64,000 bases of DNA from assembly GCF_001895005.1 (NCBI RefSeq), contig NZ_BCXH01000018.1, forward strand, positions 62,001 through 126,000. Direction: 5' to 3'. Positions within the stretch are counted from its first letter, which is position 1. Each line of letters opens with the position of its first letter. Below the pieces are notes generated by a model. That model was given only the letters and a program-made list of their open reading frames with translations. It was not told the origin of the DNA and searched no databases. Positions 44,321 to 52,194 of the stretch are shown here, piece by piece. The DNA comes from Rhodococcus yunnanensis NBRC 103083. Lineage in GTDB: Bacteria; Actinomycetota; Actinomycetes; Mycobacteriales; Mycobacteriaceae. The translations under genes and the position numbers were made by a program.

Positions 44321-45778
44321 CTACGACACTTTCTCCAGGACTTCGATCCCATCGATCTCGGATCGAACCTCGTAGCCCGACGCCAACGCCATCGAGATCG
44401 CTTTCTCGTCGCCTGCCTCGTCGGTCGGCCAGCCCGCGGGTACCGCGCGATTGACCACAATCCAGTCAGGAGTCGTCGTGTCGGTCGGTCGCTGCGGAAA
44501 CACCGAGACGTCGTGTGTTGCGACGAACTGGGGCACGAGATTGTTCGACGCCGCGATCGTCTCGCCCTCCGGGATCGACGACGCGATGTCGGCTGCTTCG
44601 ATTGCTTGCGGATCGGTATGCCACCCGTCGGCGGTGGCGAGGCGTGCGATCGGGAGGAAGGGTAGAGCCGCGACAGCAAAAACGGCGACCGCCGAGAAGA
44701 TCGTCCGCTGGCCGCGCTCGGAGATCTGCCCATGACGCCTGCTGCGCGCCACTGCATCGATGAGCGCGGCGAAGACGACGACCATCAGGATCGCGTTGTA
44801 GTGGAATATCGGCTTCCAGAAGTTGGAATTGTCGCTGAGGAATCGCCATGCCACCGTGGGCACGGCGACCAGCAGGAGCGGCGACCGGAGCGCGGCGAAT
44901 GCCGTGACGGCGAGCAGCAGAAACGCGGTGGCCGCTCGGGAATCTCCCGCGACGAGCCCGTGTGCGGTGTCCGCGATTCCCGATCCGATCGGCGGCATCT
45001 TCGAGCCCTGGCCGTAGGAGTCGTTGGAACTGAGCAGCGGAATGATCACTTTCACCGCCAGGGCGACCCATCCGAGACCCCAGGCGACGGTCAGCAGGCC
45101 GAGCACGCGGGTCCGTCCGGCCGTCCAGAAGGCCACCAGCCCGCCTATCACCGCAACCGTCAGACCCATGTCTTCCTTGACGAAGACCAGAGGCAGGGCC
45201 CACAGCAGAGCTGAATGCCACCGCCGATGGCCGAGAGCCACCAGTGACATGGCCAGGAGCGGCATCGCGAAGGCGATCTCGTGGAAATCGAAGTTCAGCG
45301 CAGCTTGCACACCCCACGACAGACCGTAGGCAACCGCAACGACCACGCCGACAACCGTCCCGAATTCGCGGACCGCCCAGCGTACGAGTGGGATCGCAGC
45401 GGCGGCGAACAGCACTGCCTGCGCGATCAGCAGCGTTTCAGGCGACGGAAACAGGCGGTACACGGGCGCCAGAAGTGCAGTCACAGGCGAGAAGTGATCA
45501 CCGAGCGTGTTGTAGCCGGTCCCGAGCAGATCCGACGTCGGGGCACGTAGATGAGCGTAGGACGACACCTGTTGCACGAAGATGCCCAGATCGAATCCCG
45601 AAGTCCGTAGTTGGCGGTGCCCCATGACCGACAGCGCCGCATACATCGGAGCCAACACCAGAAACGCAGCCGCCGGAACGAGCAGGTCGGCGGTGAGGAG
45701 CGGACGCAGACGGTTGCTCGCCGGGTGAATGTGGATCGAGTCGACCGTCGTGAGCTGGGATGCTTCGGTGGCTGTCAC
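44321..45778 (-). CDS. DUF2079 integral membrane protein
   Basis: A 485-residue polytopic membrane protein with about ten to twelve hydrophobic segments. The DUF2079 pattern is clear: FDLGIFVQQVSSYA and GDHFSPVTALLAPVYRLFPS in the first loop, then NFDFHEIAFAMPL and VFVKEDMGLTVAV. This fold resembles GT-C glycosyltransferases that use polyprenyl-linked sugars, with the acidic residues in the first loop as candidate catalytic groups. The C-terminal soluble part (residues about 390-485) resembles the usual extracytoplasmic tail. A role in cell-envelope glycosylation is inferred. It starts with GTG at 45778 and is transcribed alone. Confidence 0.85.
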   Translation of the reverse strand: MTATEASQLTTVDSIHIHPASNRLRPLLTADLLVPAAAFLVLAPMYAALSVMGHRQLRTSGFDLGIFVQQVSSYAHLRAPTSDLLGTGYNTLGDHFSPVTALLAPVYRLFPSPETLLIAQAVLFAAAAIPLVRWAVREFGTVVGVVVAVAYGLSWGVQAALNFDFHEIAFAMPLLAMSLVALGHRRWHSALLWALPLVFVKEDMGLTVAVIGGLVAFWTAGRTRVLGLLTVAWGLGWVALAVKVIIPLLSSNDSYGQGSKMPPIGSGIADTAHGLVAGDSRAATAFLLLAVTAFAALRSPLLLVAVPTVAWRFLSDNSNFWKPIFHYNAILMVVVFAALIDAVARSRRHGQISERGQRTIFSAVAVFAVAALPFLPIARLATADGWHTDPQAIEAADIASSIPEGETIAASNNLVPQFVATHDVSVFPQRPTDTTTPDWIVVNRAVPAGWPTDEAGDEKAISMALASGYEVRSEIDGIEVLEKVS

Positions 45779-45968
45779 AGGAATTGGTGTCTACCGGATC
45801 GACATAGGACGAACCTGAGAGCCGCAGGTCGGAGACATCGCACACCCGACCGGCCCGTCGTTGCGCTCGATGCGCGGCGGTATGCCAGTATCGACGCTCG
45901 GGAACCCGGATCGATGGGGAGTCGACGGGTCGAAGGGTGCACGAAGGTACGGGCGGGGGCCGAATTTC

Positions 45969-46196
45969 ATGGATTTTTTTCAGATCGTCGTCATCACTAT
46001 CGTGGCGTTGGCATCGGTAGCAGTGGTCGCAGGATTCGTGGTGATGGTGGTGCGCAGCGAACGGCGGTCGCCGAGCAGGCGCACGAAAACGAGAATCGCG
46101 CCTGGCTGGTATCCGGACGCCAGCGACGAGACGCTGCTGCGTTACTTCGACGGGCGGGTGCCGACACGGAAGACGTCGCGGCGAGAACTGACCTAG
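45969..46196 (+). CDS. Small membrane protein with DUF2510 motif
   Basis: A 75-residue protein: one N-terminal transmembrane helix (FFQIVVITIVALASVAVVAGF), a basic stretch, then the DUF2510 core A-P-G-W-Y-P-D-A...L-L-R-Y-F-D-G. DUF2510 domains are short actinobacterial modules on membrane proteins, with the W-Y-P-D and R-Y-W/F-D-G pieces conserved; their role is unknown. The ATG at 45969 follows a G-rich site. Longer in-frame starts upstream lack support. The orientation places the domain on the cytoplasmic side. Confidence 0.8.
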   Translation: MDFFQIVVITIVALASVAVVAGFVVMVVRSERRSPSRRTKTRIAPGWYPDASDETLLRYFDGRVPTRKTSRRELT

Positions 46197-46333
46197 CGAT
46201 CGGCCGACACGCGTTTTATCCACGCTGAGTTCAATCATTGCCCACGACTGCGGCGTGGACGATGCTCGAGTCCGGGGGCGAGGGCCGGCCCCGACCGTGA
46301 CCGCGGTAGAGAATTCGAAGAGGACTCATCAGG

Positions 46334-46384
46334 ATGCACAACACCGATTCGCGACTCGACTTTTCGGCGAGCGTTCCGCGATGA
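46334..46384 (+). CDS. Possible 16-codon leader peptide upstream of cbs
   Basis: ATG at 46334 begins MHNTDSRLDFSASVPR and ends in TGA overlapping the cbs ATG (ATGA at 46381). AGAGGA lies 10 bases upstream of its start, whereas cbs itself has no convincing ribosome binding site. It could couple ribosomes onto cbs. There is no Cys or Met run, so a simple sensing leader is not evident. It may be chance. Confidence 0.35.
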   Translation: MHNTDSRLDFSASVPR

Positions 46385-47796
46385 CCGCCGGAACCGCACC
46401 GTCGACACCGGATTCGGTGTCGTCCGCGGAATTGAACGTGTACGCATCCGTTGCGGATGCAATCGGCAACACGCCACTCGTTCGACTCAATCGCGTGACC
46501 GAGGGCATCGAGGCAGCGGTATACGCCAAGCTGGAATTTCTCAATCCCGGCGGAAGCGTCAAGGACCGCGCCGCGCGCGCGATGATCGACGCAGCCGAGC
46601 TCAGCGGCGATCTGCGACCGGGTGGAACCGTCGTCGAGGGTACGTCGGGCAACACAGGAATCGGTCTTGCCGTCGTCGCCGCCTCCCGTGGGTACCGCAC
46701 CATCGTGGTGGTTCCGGACAAGTCGAGCGCCGAGAAGATCTCGTTCCTACGCGCTCACGGCGCCGACGTCCGTGTTACCAAGGGCGCGCTGCCCACCCAT
46801 CATCCGGACCACGTGCGCAACGTGGCTCGGCGCATCGCCGACGAGATCGACGGCGGTTGGCTTGCAGGGCAGTACGACAATCCCGCGAATCCGGGTGCGC
46901 ACTACGTGACGACGGGCCCCGAACTGTGGCGCCAGACCCAGGGGCGAATAACACATTTCGTGGCAGGAGTGGGGACCGGTGGCACGATCAGCGGTACCGG
47001 AAAGTTTCTCAAGGAGGTGTCGGGAGGCGCCGTACGGGTCATCGGTGCCGATCCGGAAACCTCGAGGTACAGCGGCGGCGACGGCCGTGCCTATTACGTG
47101 GAGTCCATCGGTCACTTCGTACATCCGGACAGCGAGGAAGACATCTGGCCCGACTCGTACGACCGGACCGTCGTCGACGAGTTCGTCACCGTCGCCGACC
47201 GGGAGTCGATCGACACCGTTCGCTCGCTCGCTCGCACCGAAGGGCTACTCGTCGGCGGATCGGGTGGAACCGCGGTGGCAGCAGCGCTGCGCCATGCCCG
47301 GACGCTGCCGCCGGATGCCGTGGTCGTCGTACTCATCCCGGACTCGGGGCGTGCCTACCTGTCGAAGTACTTCGACGACGACTGGGTCGCCCGGCTCGGG
47401 TTCGACACACGCACGAGCGGTTCTCGCGTTGTGGAGGATCTGCCGATCGACACACGTGTCCCGTTCGCCGTACCGGCCGATGCCACGGTAGGGGAGGCGT
47501 TGGCGCTCCTCGACGGACGAGAAGAACTACCCGTCGTGCTTGCAAGGGCGACACCAGGACCGACAGTGGTCGCCGAAATCACCGGAGCCGTCGAACGGAA
47601 GAATCTGCTCGACGCCCTGACGACCGATCCGGTGACGAACCACGTGTCCGCGGCGCTGGCCGTCGTCGGCGCGTTCGAGACCGTCGACGCCGCAGTGTCC
47701 AGGGCCGGTGGCGACCGGCGAGCCGTCGTTGTTGCGAGCTCGGGTTCGGTCGTCGGTTCGATCAGCGCGGCCGATCTGCAGGCGGGCGAGTCCTAG
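46381..47796 (+). CDS. cbs: Cystathionine beta-synthase
   Basis: A 471-residue PLP enzyme with two C-terminal CBS modules. The catalytic domain has AIGNTPLVRLNRV, Lys61 in NPGGSVKDRAA (PLP Schiff base), EGTSGNTGIGLA and GVGTGGTISGTG (phosphate loop). From about residue 345 two CBS motifs follow, including ATVGEALALLDGREELPVV, as in mycobacterial Cbs. It should condense serine (or O-acetylserine) with homocysteine in reverse transsulfuration. The ATG at 46381 is the best start and overlaps a possible leader ORF. It converges, with a 4-bp gap, on the (p)ppGpp synthetase-like gene. A cysteine synthase with CBS domains is the alternative. Confidence 0.9.
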   Translation: MTAGTAPSTPDSVSSAELNVYASVADAIGNTPLVRLNRVTEGIEAAVYAKLEFLNPGGSVKDRAARAMIDAAELSGDLRPGGTVVEGTSGNTGIGLAVVAASRGYRTIVVVPDKSSAEKISFLRAHGADVRVTKGALPTHHPDHVRNVARRIADEIDGGWLAGQYDNPANPGAHYVTTGPELWRQTQGRITHFVAGVGTGGTISGTGKFLKEVSGGAVRVIGADPETSRYSGGDGRAYYVESIGHFVHPDSEEDIWPDSYDRTVVDEFVTVADRESIDTVRSLARTEGLLVGGSGGTAVAAALRHARTLPPDAVVVVLIPDSGRAYLSKYFDDDWVARLGFDTRTSGSRVVEDLPIDTRVPFAVPADATVGEALALLDGREELPVVLARATPGPTVVAEITGAVERKNLLDALTTDPVTNHVSAALAVVGAFETVDAAVSRAGGDRRAVVVASSGSVVGSISAADLQAGES

Positions 47797-47800
47797 GCCG

Positions 47801-48775
47801 TCAACGGTTTCGTTTGCGGCCCTTCTTCGATCGCGGCTGTGACGACAGGTGGTAGTAGAGGGCATCGTCGGTGTCCTCTACTACCACCCGGACCATGTCC
47901 CCGATCTGGAGATAATCGTCGACGCTGATGCGATCCTTGGCGCCGATGACCGCCTTGACCGACCTGGCAGGGATGAGTCCGCGCCGACCGTCGGGTCCCA
48001 CGGCGAGTGCATACCGCGGCCCTGTCCTGGTCACGCGAGCCGAGATGATCTCGGAATCCTTCGGTACCGGTGTCGGCTGTACGACAGCGTCTTTGGAATC
48101 CGCCGTCTGCGAGTCGAGTTGCGCCGCGAGCTCGTCGGCCATGAGATCGACCTGCAGAAGCAACTCCGCCATCTGCCGTGCCTGGTTCTCGTGCTGCTTC
48201 GACGGCTTGAGTGCTTCACCCGGCTTGTACATGTCCTCGTGGGTGAGCTCGCCCCACGCGTCCTGCAGTCTGGTCTTGACCTGCACCTCCACTTTGACGT
48301 CGAGATCGCCTTGATGTGTTGCGACCCGGACCAGCAGGACTGCGTGATAGGCGCGGTATCCACTCGGCTTGGGGAACTCGACGTAGTTCATCGGGTCCTT
48401 GGCGAATCGAACCGAACACTCCGGGTCGTTACATGCGCTCTCCAGTGCGTCGACGAAGGCGTGGAAATCTCGCGGGCTCTTGCACAGAACCTTGATTCCG
48501 ATCAGGTCGCTGAGCGCGTCGACGACATCGTCCACATCACTCGGTTCGTCGATGCGACCCTCTGCGATCCTGCGGCGTAGTTTGTCGGCGGCTCGGACCG
48601 GGTCCTTGATACGGGCGGTCTGTGCGTTGAGGCGATCCCGGTCGACATTGTCGAGAATTTCGTCGGCGATGGTTTCGAGAAAGTTCTGGGCGGTGACCAA
48701 TGCGGCCTGCCACGCACGGCCGCGCTGCAGATACAGCTCGTCGACGAGATCGTCGATCGATGTCGAGGCTGTCAT
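47801..48775 (-). CDS. RelA/SpoT-domain (p)ppGpp synthetase-like protein with C-terminal extension
   Basis: A 324-residue protein with a RelA/SpoT synthetase domain in residues about 60-200: DKLRRRIAEGRI, DVVDALSDLIGIKVLCKS, EFPKPSGYRAYHAVLL, and EVQVKTRLQDAWGELTHED. These match the (p)ppGpp synthetase motifs of small alarmone synthetases; no HD hydrolase domain is present. The C-terminal 80 residues (IISARVTRTGPRYALAVG, YLQIGDMVRVVVED) look like an S1/OB-type RNA-binding fold ending in a basic tail. The start at 48775 has GGGAG upstream. It is divergent from sigG across 170 bp, suggesting a stress connection. Confidence 0.85.
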   Translation of the reverse strand: MTASTSIDDLVDELYLQRGRAWQAALVTAQNFLETIADEILDNVDRDRLNAQTARIKDPVRAADKLRRRIAEGRIDEPSDVDDVVDALSDLIGIKVLCKSPRDFHAFVDALESACNDPECSVRFAKDPMNYVEFPKPSGYRAYHAVLLVRVATHQGDLDVKVEVQVKTRLQDAWGELTHEDMYKPGEALKPSKQHENQARQMAELLLQVDLMADELAAQLDSQTADSKDAVVQPTPVPKDSEIISARVTRTGPRYALAVGPDGRRGLIPARSVKAVIGAKDRISVDDYLQIGDMVRVVVEDTDDALYYHLSSQPRSKKGRKRNR

Positions 48776-48945
48776 CGTGATGGCTCCCATGATTGCGAAA
48801 CTTACGACACAGAAGGCTAACGCAGCACCTCCCGGATCAGCGTCATCGAAACCGTGCACGGCGCGGGAGGGTGGCCCCCACGCGGCGGCATCGAGATCGA
48901 TCCAGCCGTATACATACCTCGAACCAGCGCACTATTCTCGTGGGC

Positions 48946-49920
48946 ATGACGGCCACGGTTGCTGAGGGTGACGCGTTCGTTGCGCAGTTCGACCCCTATC
49001 GGCGGGAATTGCTCGCGCATTGTTATCGAATGACGGGGTCGATCCACGACGCCGAAGATCTCGTGCAGGAGACCTACATCCGGGCGTGGCGTGGATACAG
49101 CAAGTTCGAGGGCAGGTCCTCGATGCGGACGTGGCTGTACCGGATCGCCACCAACACGTGCCTGACAGCGTTGGAGGGCAAGTCCAAGCGTCCGTTGCCC
49201 ACCGGTCTCGGCGCTCCCAGCTCCGATCCGACCGACGATCTCGTCGAGCGTCACGAGATCGCCTGGTTGGAACCGATCGCCGACTCGGAAATATCCGAGT
49301 CCGGTGATCCTGCCAACATCGTGGTCGGCCGCGAGTCGATCCGGCTCGCTTTTGTCGCAGCACTGCAACATCTTTCGGCGCGGCAACGCGCTGCGTTGCT
49401 GATGCGCGAGGTGCTTCAGTGGAAGGCCTCCGAAGTCGCCGAGGCACTCGCGACGACCACCACGGCCGTCAACTCTCTTCTTCAGCGTGCACGTGCACAG
49501 CTGGAGGAGATCGCGCCGACCGAGGACGGTGTCATCGAACCGGACTCGGCGCAGACACAGGAGTTGCTGAAGAAGTACGTCGACAGTTTCGAGAACTACG
49601 ACATCGCCCAGTTGGTGGAGCTGTTCACCCAGGACGCAGTCTGGGAAATGCCGCCCTTCGCCGGGTGGTACCAGGGCGGCGAGAACATCGGAACCCTCAT
49701 CCGCGGAAACTGTCCGGCGAAGCGCGCAGGCGACATGCGAATGGTCGCCACCTCCGCCAACGGCCAACCGGCCTACGGGCTGTACATGCGGGACCCCTCG
49801 GGTGTCCACCGTGCGTTTCAGCTACACGTCGTCGACATCCGCGAAGGCAAGGTCTCGCATGTTGCGTGCTTTTTCGATCTGAGTCTGTTCGAGCGGTTCG
49901 GACTGCCCGACCACTTGTGA
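48946..49920 (+). CDS. sigG: ECF sigma factor SigG with C-terminal SnoaL-like domain
   Basis: A 324-residue ECF sigma factor closely matching what I recall of mycobacterial SigG. Region 2 reads FDPYRRELLAHCYRMTGS, EDLVQETYIRAW and TWLYRIATNTCLTALEG. Region 4 is LSARQRAALLMREVLQWK, EVAEALATTTTAVNSLL. From about residue 200 an NTF2-like domain (ELFTQDAVWEMPPFAGWYQG) replaces an anti-sigma partner as internal regulator. The ATG at 48946 has no Shine-Dalgarno, and TATTCT just upstream could be a -10 of a leaderless transcript. SigG is linked in mycobacteria to stress and methylglyoxal-type genes; a VOC gene lies just downstream on the other strand. Confidence 0.9.
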   Translation: MTATVAEGDAFVAQFDPYRRELLAHCYRMTGSIHDAEDLVQETYIRAWRGYSKFEGRSSMRTWLYRIATNTCLTALEGKSKRPLPTGLGAPSSDPTDDLVERHEIAWLEPIADSEISESGDPANIVVGRESIRLAFVAALQHLSARQRAALLMREVLQWKASEVAEALATTTTAVNSLLQRARAQLEEIAPTEDGVIEPDSAQTQELLKKYVDSFENYDIAQLVELFTQDAVWEMPPFAGWYQGGENIGTLIRGNCPAKRAGDMRMVATSANGQPAYGLYMRDPSGVHRAFQLHVVDIREGKVSHVACFFDLSLFERFGLPDHL

Positions 49921-49981
49921 ACAGAGGCGGGTTCGGCACGCGCCCCCGATCCCGCCCTGTCACCGAACTGCTCTGTCGCCG

Positions 49982-50392
49982 TCACTGCGACGGCGGTACC
50001 GCAGCGGGATCCATCCACATGACCTCCCAGACGTGGTGGTCGAGGTCACGGAACGCGCGGCCGTACATGAAGCCGTGATCCTGCGCCTCCATCCAGGTCG
50101 ATCCACCTGCGTCGATGGCCGAGTCGACGAGTGAATCGACCTCGGCGCGGCTGTGGGCCGAGATACACATCAGGACCTCGCGCGACTGCGTGGTGTCCGA
50201 GATGCTGTCGGATATGAAGTCCTTGAACCGTGCTTCCGACAGGAACATGACCGTCGATTGATCGTTGACCACCATCGATACACAGTTCTCGTCGCTGAAG
50301 ATTTCGTTGAACTCGAATCCGAGACCGCTGAAGAAGCTCTTGGTTGCGGTGACGTCCTTGACCGGCATGTTGGCGAACAGCATTCGGGACAT
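49982..50392 (-). CDS. VOC / glyoxalase-like protein
   Basis: A 136-residue VOC-fold protein of the group annotated as lactoylglutathione-lyase-like: MLFANMPVKDVTATKSFFSG, then SVMVVNDQSTVMFLSE and the closing FRDLDHHVWEVMWMDP. The usual metal-binding Glu is in WEVMW. Glutathione is absent in this lineage, so a detoxification or resistance role with another thiol, or none, is likelier. The ATG at 50392 follows AGGAG. It converges on sigG. From memory, SigG-dependent genes in M. tuberculosis include glyoxalase-domain proteins, which makes this neighbour a candidate target; unproven. Confidence 0.87.
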   Translation of the reverse strand: MSRMLFANMPVKDVTATKSFFSGLGFEFNEIFSDENCVSMVVNDQSTVMFLSEARFKDFISDSISDTTQSREVLMCISAHSRAEVDSLVDSAIDAGGSTWMEAQDHGFMYGRAFRDLDHHVWEVMWMDPAAVPPSQ

Positions 50393-50593
50393 TGTGTGTA
50401 CTCCTAGTTTCGGGTGTCGTAGTCCACGGTGGACGAGCTTCGTGAATATGGACACTGGCGAATTCGCAAATTCATCGCAATTCCGGCAGCCGATTTCCTC
50501 CGCGTTCGGTGGGGAAGTCCACCTGTAGCAAGATGGGAGAACGGGGACGGGCTGACAGCCGAGTCCCCGTTTGTTCGTCGAAGAGGAGAATTC

Positions 50594-51331
50594 ATGGATT
50601 TGGGACTGTCGGGTAAAGCGTTCGTCGTCACGGGCGGGACCGAGGGGCTCGGGTTGGCCAGCGCCCGCGAGCTCCTCCGCGAGGGAGCAAAGGTGACGGT
50701 ATCGTCCCGCTCTCAGGACAAGGTCGACGACGCCGTGACCGAACTCGGCGCCCACCGGCCCAATGCCGTGCACGGTATGGCAGCAGACAACGGGCATCCT
50801 GCGTCCGCAGAGTTGGTCGTCGACTCGGCACTTGCGCACTGGGGAAAGCTCGACGGGCTCGTGGTCAGCGTCGGAGGGCCTCCGCCCGGAACGGCGCTCG
50901 AAGCCACGGACGAGGACTGGCGTGGTTATTTCGACTCGGTGTTTCTCGGTGCGGTCCGTCTGGCGCGAGCGGCTGCCGCGAAGATGACCGAAGGGAGTGC
51001 CATCGTGTTCGTTCTGTCGAGCTCGGTGAAAAGTCCACTGACGGGACTCGGCATCTCGAACGGACTCCGACCAGGGTTGGCAATGGTCGCCAAGGACATG
51101 GCCGACGAGCTGGGCCCCCGCGGCATTCGTGTGGTCAGCGTGCTTCCCGGACGATTCGACACCGCGCGGGGAAGCGCGGTGAGCGGGGACTCCGTCGCCA
51201 GTATTCCGTTGGGACGGATCGGCGATCCCGAGGAGTTCGGCCGCACCGTCGCGTTCGTGGCCTCGCCCGCGGCCTCGTACATCACCGGTTCGACCGTGAC
51301 GGTCGACGGGGGATCACTCCGCGCGCTCTGA
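50594..51331 (+). CDS. SDR-family oxidoreductase lacking the catalytic tyrosine
   Basis: A 245-residue SDR with TGGTEGLGLASA, VVSVGGPPPG (in place of NNAG), and FVLSSSVKSPLTGLGISNGLRPGLAMVAKDMA at the active-site helix split across two segments. Where classical members have Y-x-x-x-K, this subfamily has S-N-x-L-R; no catalytic Tyr is visible. The C-terminus GSTVTVDGGS is normal. It may be a non-classical reductase or a substrate-binding SDR. The ATG at 50594 has a near-perfect AGAGGAG. A strong hairpin terminator follows at 51383, and part of the 3' end is repeated downstream (51361-51376). Confidence 0.88.
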   Translation: MDLGLSGKAFVVTGGTEGLGLASARELLREGAKVTVSSRSQDKVDDAVTELGAHRPNAVHGMAADNGHPASAELVVDSALAHWGKLDGLVVSVGGPPPGTALEATDEDWRGYFDSVFLGAVRLARAAAAKMTEGSAIVFVLSSSVKSPLTGLGISNGLRPGLAMVAKDMADELGPRGIRVVSVLPGRFDTARGSAVSGDSVASIPLGRIGDPEEFGRTVAFVASPAASYITGSTVTVDGGSLRAL

Positions 51332-51382
51332 GTGCAGGCGCGAGCTCTCCGAGTGCAGGGCGGGGGATCACTCCGCACGCCA

Positions 51383-51422
51383 CACAGCCCCGAAACTGCG
51401 GCAAGCGCGTTTCGGGGCTGTG
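51383..51422. terminator. Bidirectional hairpin terminator
   Basis: A perfect 14-bp stem (CACAGCCCCGAAAC / GTTTCGGGGCTGTG) with a 12-nt loop lies between the convergent SDR and chorismate-mutase-like genes. It lacks a T-run, as is common for actinobacterial intrinsic terminators. Confidence 0.8.
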
Positions 51423-51467
51423 GAGTAAAGGGCTGTGGGGTAAAGGAAGGAGAGGGACGTAACTTCT

Positions 51468-51728
51468 CTAGCGGGTCACCGAGGCGATACGCGAGAGCAT
51501 CCGCGTCAGTACCGAGCCATCGGTGCCGAGGTCGTCGAACGAGGTGCTGTTCTCGGTTGCACCTTGGGTGGCCTCAGCCAATTTGCGCACCAGCACGGTG
51601 CGAAGTTCGATCGCGCCCAGGATGTCGGCGTCGAGTGCCGCGACCTGCTCGTCGAGCTGGTCGATCTCTACCGCGTCCGGCTGTACTTCGTCGGCGCTTG
51701 TAGCGAGTGAATCGATCTGCAAAGTCAC
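51468..51728 (-). CDS. Small chorismate-mutase-like protein
   Basis: An 86-residue protein whose helix IDQLDEQVAALDADILGAI-ELR aligns with the first helix of AroQ chorismate mutases (ID-x-LD-x-E-I...L...R). The second helix is short (GSVLTRMLSRIASV). Two key basic residues appear lost: the Arg before the ID motif is Asp, and the Lys/Arg at the helix end is Thr, judged by eye against the mycobacterial enzyme. So it may be a degenerate or regulatory family member rather than a working mutase. The GTG at 51728 has an excellent AAAGGAGA site, so it is surely expressed. Chorismate mutase activity is a hypothesis. Confidence 0.62.
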   Translation of the reverse strand: MTLQIDSLATSADEVQPDAVEIDQLDEQVAALDADILGAIELRTVLVRKLAEATQGATENSTSFDDLGTDGSVLTRMLSRIASVTR

Positions 51729-52194
51729 ATCGTCTCCTTTTGTTCGCGTCCTGAGGAATGATTCGCTTCGCCCCTCGGAACTGTTACATGCTCGTTCTAT
51801 GTGTCAACGATGTTTCGTGGCCTCCACCCAACATGCCCACTAGTACGGCCTGGGCCAACCTTCGGCGGGTGTGATGCTGCCAACATTCGAGACCCGTTCG
51901 TCCCTTTGTCGGCGCCATCGATCGTCAACGCAGCCGGCATCACCGTTGTTCCCCTGATGCTGTAGTCGTACAGGCCGCACATAAGTCATTCGGAGCTGCG
52001 GACTGCGCGTACTGCCGCGGGTTCGAATACTTGATTCGATTGCGTGTTCGCGAAGACATATAGGTCGACGAGAACACCACTGGCGCGAGCCGAGTGCAGT
52101 TCCAGAGCACTCGGATCGCGCCAGTGTCCGACGGTGTCGGCGTATCAGGGACCATGCAGCTCGTGTGAGCTACGCGGGTCGTGCGGTGACGGAA
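51729..52194. other. 466-bp region without a recognised gene
   Basis: It holds the promoter of the chorismate-mutase-like gene on the left and a large hairpin (52078-52126) on the right. Short frames are present on both strands but lack ribosome binding sites and family features. A GGGTTCGAATAC stretch near 52019 resembles a tRNA T-loop but has no pairing stem. Confidence 0.6.
52078..52126. terminator. Large stem-loop downstream of the aldolase gene
   Basis: The 20-bp arms CACTGGCGCGAGCCGAGTGC and GCACTCGGATCGCGCCAGTG pair at 19 positions around a 9-nt loop. It lies about 70 bp past the stop of the last gene of the leftward ABC-transporter operon, the place for a terminator. The stem is longer than most terminators and there is no T-run, so another role (protein site, repeat) is possible. 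Confidence 0.6.

Noticed and set aside
52005-52045. tRNA-like GGGTTCGAATAC sequence
   Set aside because: The flanking bases do not form a T-stem and no acceptor or anticodon arm can be drawn.
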